Positions 59,623 to 64,000 of a stretch of DNA of 64,000 nt are shown here, piece by piece. The stretch comes from Turritopsis dohrnii (taxonomy: Eukaryota; Cnidaria; Hydrozoa; Anthoathecata; Oceaniidae): the NCBI GenBank assembly GCA_027922465.2, contig BQMF02000160.1, positions 186,001-250,000 on the forward strand. The letters are read 5' to 3'. The position numbers and the translations under genes were made by a program. The first letter of the stretch is position 1. The number at the start of each line of letters is the position of its first letter. The notes beneath the pieces are model-generated. The model was given only the letters and a program-made list of their open reading frames with translations. It did not search any database and was not told where the DNA came from.

Positions 59623-61337
59623 CTTCTTCTTTTTCTTACTGTCCAAACCTAGCGGTTTTTTGAAATTTCGTGCGTGCATTTACATGAAACCAAAGCACCG
59701 TGCATTGCATGTCAGCGAAAGATTTACGAAAGTTTCTTTGATCAATATTAAATGGATTTTAAAGAAGATGTACATATTTTAAGGTGAAAACAGAAAATAT
59801 ATAAAAGAAGCTTATAATTATCTTGGACTGTGATCATTCTTTTTCAACTAAAACAAGATGCCCTTGCAGGCATAAGGATTTCTGCAAAATCAGCTGAAGT
59901 ATGAAAAAAGAAAGGCTATGACATTCATGAAATTTAAGAAAGGTTTAATCATTTCCGCAATATAAATTTCTGATCATGTACTCCCCAAAAATCTGGATAG
60001 AACATAATTGGCACTATGCAAAACTTTATACCAATAAACAACATTAAACTTGATTATATCTGAACGACATAATGTTATTAATTTCATTGGTACGAAATGA
60101 TATTAAGGATTCAGTGATCAATTCAGATAAAACAATGAGTATGCATGTAAATTAATGTAAATGTTACGAATTTATGAATTCAATATGTCTTGCCTATCAT
60201 CCTAATAGAATTCCTAATTCACAAGCATAAAAAGGAAAGCGTAGATTTTAATGATACAAAATACATGTATATAAACATTAAATTTTTAATTACGTAAACA
60301 CGCCAGAACATTATGAAAGGATAACAACACAATATGAAACATTACATTAACTCCCAATAAACTTAATGAAAAAAATAACGTCAAATTTATACGCTTTCAG
60401 ATATCACTGTGATTACGCATGTACGATCAATCTTCCTAATTATTGAGACTTCCCAAACACAAAAAGTAAACAAAGATTAGGATTATGAAAAATATGACCT
60501 CAACTTATACCAAAATTAGCAAACATAACTGAAAGCAGAAATTTGAGTTAAAGGATGTCCAGTATTTAAAAAATTACAGACAATCAAGGTAAGTTTCAAT
60601 TTGCTATCGTAAATAGAAAGTCCCCATTCCTAATTAAATATATTGATAATACAGCCAAGACCTTATACAAGTAGCTAAAATAGCTAGAGATAAACATCAA
60701 ACATAAAATGATGCACAGGCAGAGAGGGTGGACAAGACATTCTGTATGTGTCCAGAGCTTAAAAAGCACCACAGCCCACACATGAAACAAACGATAGGCT
60801 TAAAAGAATCCAAGACATTTTCCAAAAAATAAAAGCATTCCTTTTCACACACTGTTTTATAAAACATTGAGAACTTGCTTTTAGAAAAGAATGAGCGCAG
60901 TAGAATCATCGTAAGATAATTATAAATTTCTCTCCTTCTCCCTTAAATGTTCTTTTAAATCTGTTCAATATTGATCAATCAACACGAGGGGTTTCTTCGG
61001 TTTCCTCTACCATTATGCGAACGGCGTGCAGACGTAAAGTCGAAAAATACCCGGATGATCACATGGCGAAAATTCAAGCCAATAAAATAGCGCTATTAAA
61101 GTTAATTAGCACCCTTTCGTAATAGTGGCGCTCTATGCACCAATGAATTTTGAGTCGGCGGCTGTATTAACCAATGAACTTCGAGATAAAAAAATCGCTA
61201 GGTTTGGACAGTAAGATGAAAAAAAACTAAGAAAAACAACGACGAAAGTAAAGGCTTTCTTGCTTACGCAGAAATCCAAAAAAGTTTTCAACGGTTTGTA
61301 AACAGAAGAGTCAAAAGAGGTATATATATTTATATCT
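59623..61337 (+). mobile_element. HINE copy G (type 2), interrupted by copy H
   Basis: The left part (59623-59851) and the right part (61279-61337) are contiguous in copy E: ...TGTGATCATTCTTTT then AGTTTTCAACG. Copy H was therefore inserted into copy G. Confidence 0.75.
59852..61278 (-). mobile_element. HINE copy H (type 1), inverted and nested
   Basis: Full-length minus-strand copy, AACAAG at the left and GCAGAAATCC at the right, set between A and A (T|T on its own strand) inside copy G. It matches copy A nearly base for base; translations over 53 codons are identical. The main difference is a deletion of about 40 bp between two ACATACA words. Confidence 0.85.
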
Positions 61338-61351
61338 ATGCTAACGTGCAT

Positions 61352-61422
61352 GGCTTCCGTGGCACAGTCGGTTAGTACAGCAACTACTAACCTATGGATC
61401 GGTGGTTCGATCCCGCGTTGAT
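61352..61422 (+). repeat. tRNA-like sequence
   Basis: It has an A-box-like TGGCACAGTCGG and a B box GGTTCGATCCC at tRNA spacing, but the acceptor and anticodon stems do not pair properly. It is a tRNA-derived repeat rather than a working tRNA gene. Confidence 0.45.
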
Positions 61423-61454
61423 GAAATTTTTAAATGTCATAAAATATTTCGATT

Positions 61455-61722
61455 TTGGATTTTTGCGAAAGCAAAAAATACATTACAACCGGCTTTTCAC
61501 CTCCATTTTTTTCTTACTGTTTAAAGCTAGCAGTTTATACATTACAGAGATATATGTAGTTCTGTGGCGCAGTTACTTGGCTCCTAACCGAAAAGTCGGT
61601 GGTTCGAGCCCACTTTGATCGTGTAACATTTTTTGTCGAATTTCATAATTGTCATAACATTTTTCATTTTTTATGCTTCAACAGATTTTGCAGAAATCTT
61701 TCTGCCCATACGGGCATCTTGT
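61455..61722 (+). mobile_element. Short HINE copy I carrying a tRNA-like insert
   Basis: It starts GGATTTTTGCGAAAGC, has ACCGGCTTTT, and ends GCAGAAATCTTTCTGCCCAT, ACGGGCAT and CTTGTT. It is only 268 bp and includes a second tRNA-like sequence at 61558-61622. Confidence 0.7.
61558..61622 (+). repeat. tRNA-like sequence (Arg-CCT-like anticodon loop)
   Basis: It shows TGTGGCGCAG as A box, a loop CTCCTAA with CCT in the anticodon place, and a B box GGTTCGAGCCC. The D arm is shortened and the acceptor stem does not close, so a functional tRNA is unlikely. Confidence 0.4.
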
Positions 61723-62363
61723 TTCAATTTGTGTTATTACTTCTACTTCATCGATGTACATATTGTGTCTTTCACAAAAGTTGTGTAGAATAAAGCAGTC
61801 TGTAAATTAAATGAAGCCAAAACAAAAATTTCTACTTTCAGCTATCTAGTGATTTGGTTATGGATGTATATTTTCACTACCGAAATATGTTGATTTTTTT
61901 CATTTGGGATTAATTAATTAATTAATTTGGGGTCATCTTAATCACGTAATAAAAATGTGTGTGAACATATTTGTCTATTCTGAATAGTTGAATTTAATTT
62001 TATAAATTGTCATTCTAAGTCCTTCACTTTTTCGAAAATAACTCTTTTTGTTCAGAATTTGAAATGCTACACATAACATTTGTTAGTACAAATTGGTTTT
62101 TGATTGCCTTTGATTGTTATTTGCTTACATGTTTACCCCAAAGGTTTGACAATTTTCTTTTGTTCTTTTGTAAACCTGTATACAAATTTAGATAGATAGT
62201 TTTATCCGAGTTACAAAAAGCAAGTGTTCTGTTGAATTACATTGTTTCCTGTGATGTTATGGTATAAAGAATAGGAAACTTGCCAAGCTTGTGCAGGAAT
62301 AAAGATCATACGTTTATTATAACGAAATTTTCATGCATATTGATGCGGATTTGAAGTGTTCCC

Positions 62364-62394
<31 letters not shown>

Positions 62395-62607
62395 AAAAAA
62401 AAATTATTCGGCTGTTTAAATGGAAATGTTAGTCGCATTTAGGTTTTCATCTATGTCCATAGTAACTTCTCAGTCACTTTTTCACTGCTCCGAAAAAGTT
62501 GTCAGAGAAACCTTATCATTTTCATTTCATAATAAGTTCAAAATGTTTTTTGTGGTATCAAGTTCAATTCTTCTCTGATTAGTAAGGACAGCATTTTTAA
62601 ATGAACT
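61723..62607. other. No gene; C/A homopolymer tract
   Basis: AT-rich sequence without coding signal. A run of about 24 C followed by about 19 A lies at 62361-62403. Confidence 0.5.
62361..62403. repeat. poly(C)-poly(A) tract
   Basis: Twenty-four C directly followed by nineteen A. Such tracts are error-prone, so the exact length should not be trusted. Confidence 0.9.
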
Positions 62608-62993
62608 CCGTATTTCCTCTACTCCGCGGCGTTTATTGCAAATTCCAGCTTTTGGATACAGTGTTTATAGAGGGCGGCGTTTATTACAAAATGAAAAATG
62701 TTATAAAAACAGACTTCAAAGAAAAATGTTTTCTTTTTCTACACAAATTACAAAAGAAAATATTTTACACTAACGATATGTTCTAATTATACAAAATTTC
62801 TATCCATTCCTTTTAATTCTTTTCAAATCTTCTTTAGCCTGGTTTCAAATAAGCACCACTTTTCAATATGCGGCGTTTGTTAGAAGGCGGCGTTTAATAG
62901 AGGGTGGCGTTTATTACAAAGGTAGGCCTATAATTGCGGCGTTTAATAGAGGACGGCGTTTATCAGAGTGGCGTTTATTAGAGGAAATATGGT
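62608..62993. mobile_element. Second CCGTATTTCCTC MITE, inverted relative to 48909
   Basis: The ends CCGTATTTCCTCTAC and GAGGAAATATGG enclose many GGCGTTTATTA words. The internal sequence (CCTGGTTTCAAATAAGCACC) is the reverse complement of the middle of the first copy. Confidence 0.7.
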
Positions 62994-63119
62994 ATTGGGT
63001 TGGTGGAAGTTATACCATTGAAATTATTTAATGATATATTCTTCTTGCGGTTATCAATATACACGTAATAATTGATAAAATGTTTGCAACTTTGGGGAAA
63101 TATATAATCGCATTTTCGC

Positions 63120-63684
63120 GAATCTTGTTTCTATTTTAAGATCGCACTTAGTGAATAAAACTGTTTCTAGCCACAATAATCATGAGAACTTTCATCAGGA
63201 CAAATAATTGGGATGTGGGTTCCGTCAATACAGCCAAAAGCTTCAATCATCCCAAATTTACTTTCAAACTTTGAAGCCTTCCCCCTCATTTCCTGTGCAG
63301 TTTTTGGAAAATGCAAGTAATATGGCCCAACATATTTGATGATTGCTGTACAAACTTCCATAAATACTGATGTGGTATTGATAACTCTCTCAAACTTTTT
63401 AGCATTAGCAGTAAACCACAATCTTTAAGATAGTATAGGGTAATTGCTACTTTTTTATTTGCTTCTAGTGCTCTTCTATTTGGTGATCTGGAGTTTAGTG
63501 AGATGTGTGGATTAAGGAGTGATACAAGTTCCAAAAATGACTTTTTATCTAGGAGAAAGTCCTTTTTCCAAAATTCAAAAGAGACATCCCAGCACCAAAG
63601 TTTAGCCACCACATGTCTGTTGTCTGTTCGACCAGGCTTGAACCAACAACTTCTTTTAGTGTTTCTTTTGCTTCTCTTGATCAT
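63120..63684 (-). pseudogene. Harbinger (DDE_Tnp_4) transposase, broken
   Basis: The minus-strand N-terminal frame reads WFKPGRTDNRHVV, FLELVSLLNPHIS, SPNRRALEANKKVAITLYYL, then a frameshift near 63421 leads to FTANAKKFERVINTTSVFME, KFGMIEAFGCIDGTHIP and SHDYC. GCIDGTHIP carries the first catalytic Asp of the DDE triad of PIF/Harbinger (HARBI1-like) nucleases. A stop follows DYCG, after which KQFYSLS still resembles the family. The rest, with the other two catalytic residues, is gone. The enzyme would cut and join element ends; this copy cannot. No Myb-like partner gene lies directly beside it; the pseudogene at 47.5 kb is of a related kind. Confidence 0.85.
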
Positions 63685-63714
63685 TCATAGTTTTTAACAC
63701 ATTGTTTTCTTGAA

Positions 63715-63815
63715 ATTAATGACTCCCCTTAGTTTATAATAACTCCCCTAAAAACTTCATTGATGATAGGGGAGTCACAATTAACTAGATAATAAAGACT
63801 CCCTTTTAAAGACCT
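63715..63815. repeat. GGGGAGTCA motifs upstream of the Harbinger pseudogene
   Basis: TGACTCCCC, AACTCCCC, GGGGAGTCAC and GACTCCC occur within 95 bp, just 5' of the transposase. They are probably the subterminal binding sites of that element and match the cluster at 7.66-8.03 kb. Confidence 0.55.
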
Positions 63816-64000
63816 TACAGTGTATTCATATGATGATGGAAGACACATCTATGATCTTGAACAATCATAATAAAGTTTCTCGGGGCCATCCATTAAGTAC
63901 ATACGCAGAAGAATAGTTTTTTTAGATCCCTTCCTCTCCATGTACGCATTAGTACAGTAGAATTCCCCAAATCGTGAGGTCATCAAAAAAATTTCCAAAC
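63816..64000. other. No gene; possible pogo-type end at the window edge
   Basis: TACAGTAGAATTCCCCAAAT begins at 63953 and resembles the pogo-type TIR at 14845 (CAGTAGAATCCC). The element would continue beyond the window. Confidence 0.3.

Larger units (their letters stand above)
49559..61722. repeat. Local array of Helentron-like (HINE) elements
   Basis: At least nine copies or parts lie edge to edge. A complete unit starts (TT)GGATTTCTGCG...CAAGAAA and ends GCAGAAATCC, a hairpin (ATGCCTGCAAGGGCAT) and CTTGTT. The 10-bp subterminal inverted repeats with the 3' hairpin outside, and insertion between T and T, are the Helentron/HINE pattern. Two subfamilies alternate: type 1 carries an ATTGG-rich block; type 2 carries ACCGGCTTTGG and TTACATGAAA words. 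ORFs over the array (up to 124 codons) are incidental translations of the repeat. Confidence 0.8.

Noticed and set aside
61352..61622. Two tRNA genes
   Set aside because: A and B boxes are present, but acceptor and anticodon stems do not pair well, and one lies inside a repeat; treated as tRNA-derived.
62361..62403. poly(C)-poly(A) as a functional element
   Set aside because: Long homopolymers are most simply slippage products or assembly uncertainty.

Overview
This is AT-rich animal nuclear DNA in which transposable elements greatly outnumber host genes. Eukaryotic splice sites, a two-exon DEG/ENaC channel, Polinton, Ty3/gypsy, Helitron, Helentron-like, pogo, mariner and Harbinger remains, and a tRNA-headed SINE point to an invertebrate metazoan. 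The compact DEG/ENaC gene of about 454 residues fits a cnidarian best. That is an inference; other marine invertebrates are not excluded.

Layout. 0-5 kb: the C-terminal part of a Polinton-type DNA polymerase B, then an inverted, decayed Ty3/gypsy element whose gag and pol are in one frame, split by a single UGA in a UGA-CUAG context. 5.8-7.0 kb: a 128-bp tandem repeat in perfect register. 7.6-8.0 kb: a dense cluster of GGGAGTCA motifs. 9 kb: a deleted mariner-like element. 10.9-12.7 kb: a tandem duplication, one copy carrying a MITE. 12.9-15.9 kb: repeats of Helentron, pogo and SINE type.

18.2-31.1 kb holds the most interesting host content: two divergent genes (minus strand near 18.2-21.7 kb, plus strand near 29.9-31.05 kb) encoding small secreted proteins that share a ten-cysteine module. 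Each seems to have a tiny first exon (9 or 12 nt) that carries the start codon and splices in phase into the rest of the signal peptide. I do not recognise the family. 37.3-39.4 kb: a DEG/ENaC-family cation channel in two exons, with a diverged orphan copy of its first exon at 45.6 kb. 41.8-45.1 kb: two Helitrons head to tail. 46.66-46.94 kb: the probable last two exons of a minus-strand gene with an acidic tail. 47.5-48.3 kb: a broken Myb/SANT-like gene.

49.5-61.7 kb is almost entirely copies of one Helentron-like (HINE) repeat family in two alternating subfamilies, with two DNA transposons and one inverted copy nested inside, flanked by two inverted copies of another MITE. The window ends with a truncated Harbinger (DDE_Tnp_4) transposase pseudogene beside more GGGAGTCA-type motifs.

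The long stretches between these (16-18 kb, 25.9-29.8 kb, 31.8-36.9 kb and others) show no coding signal I can support.
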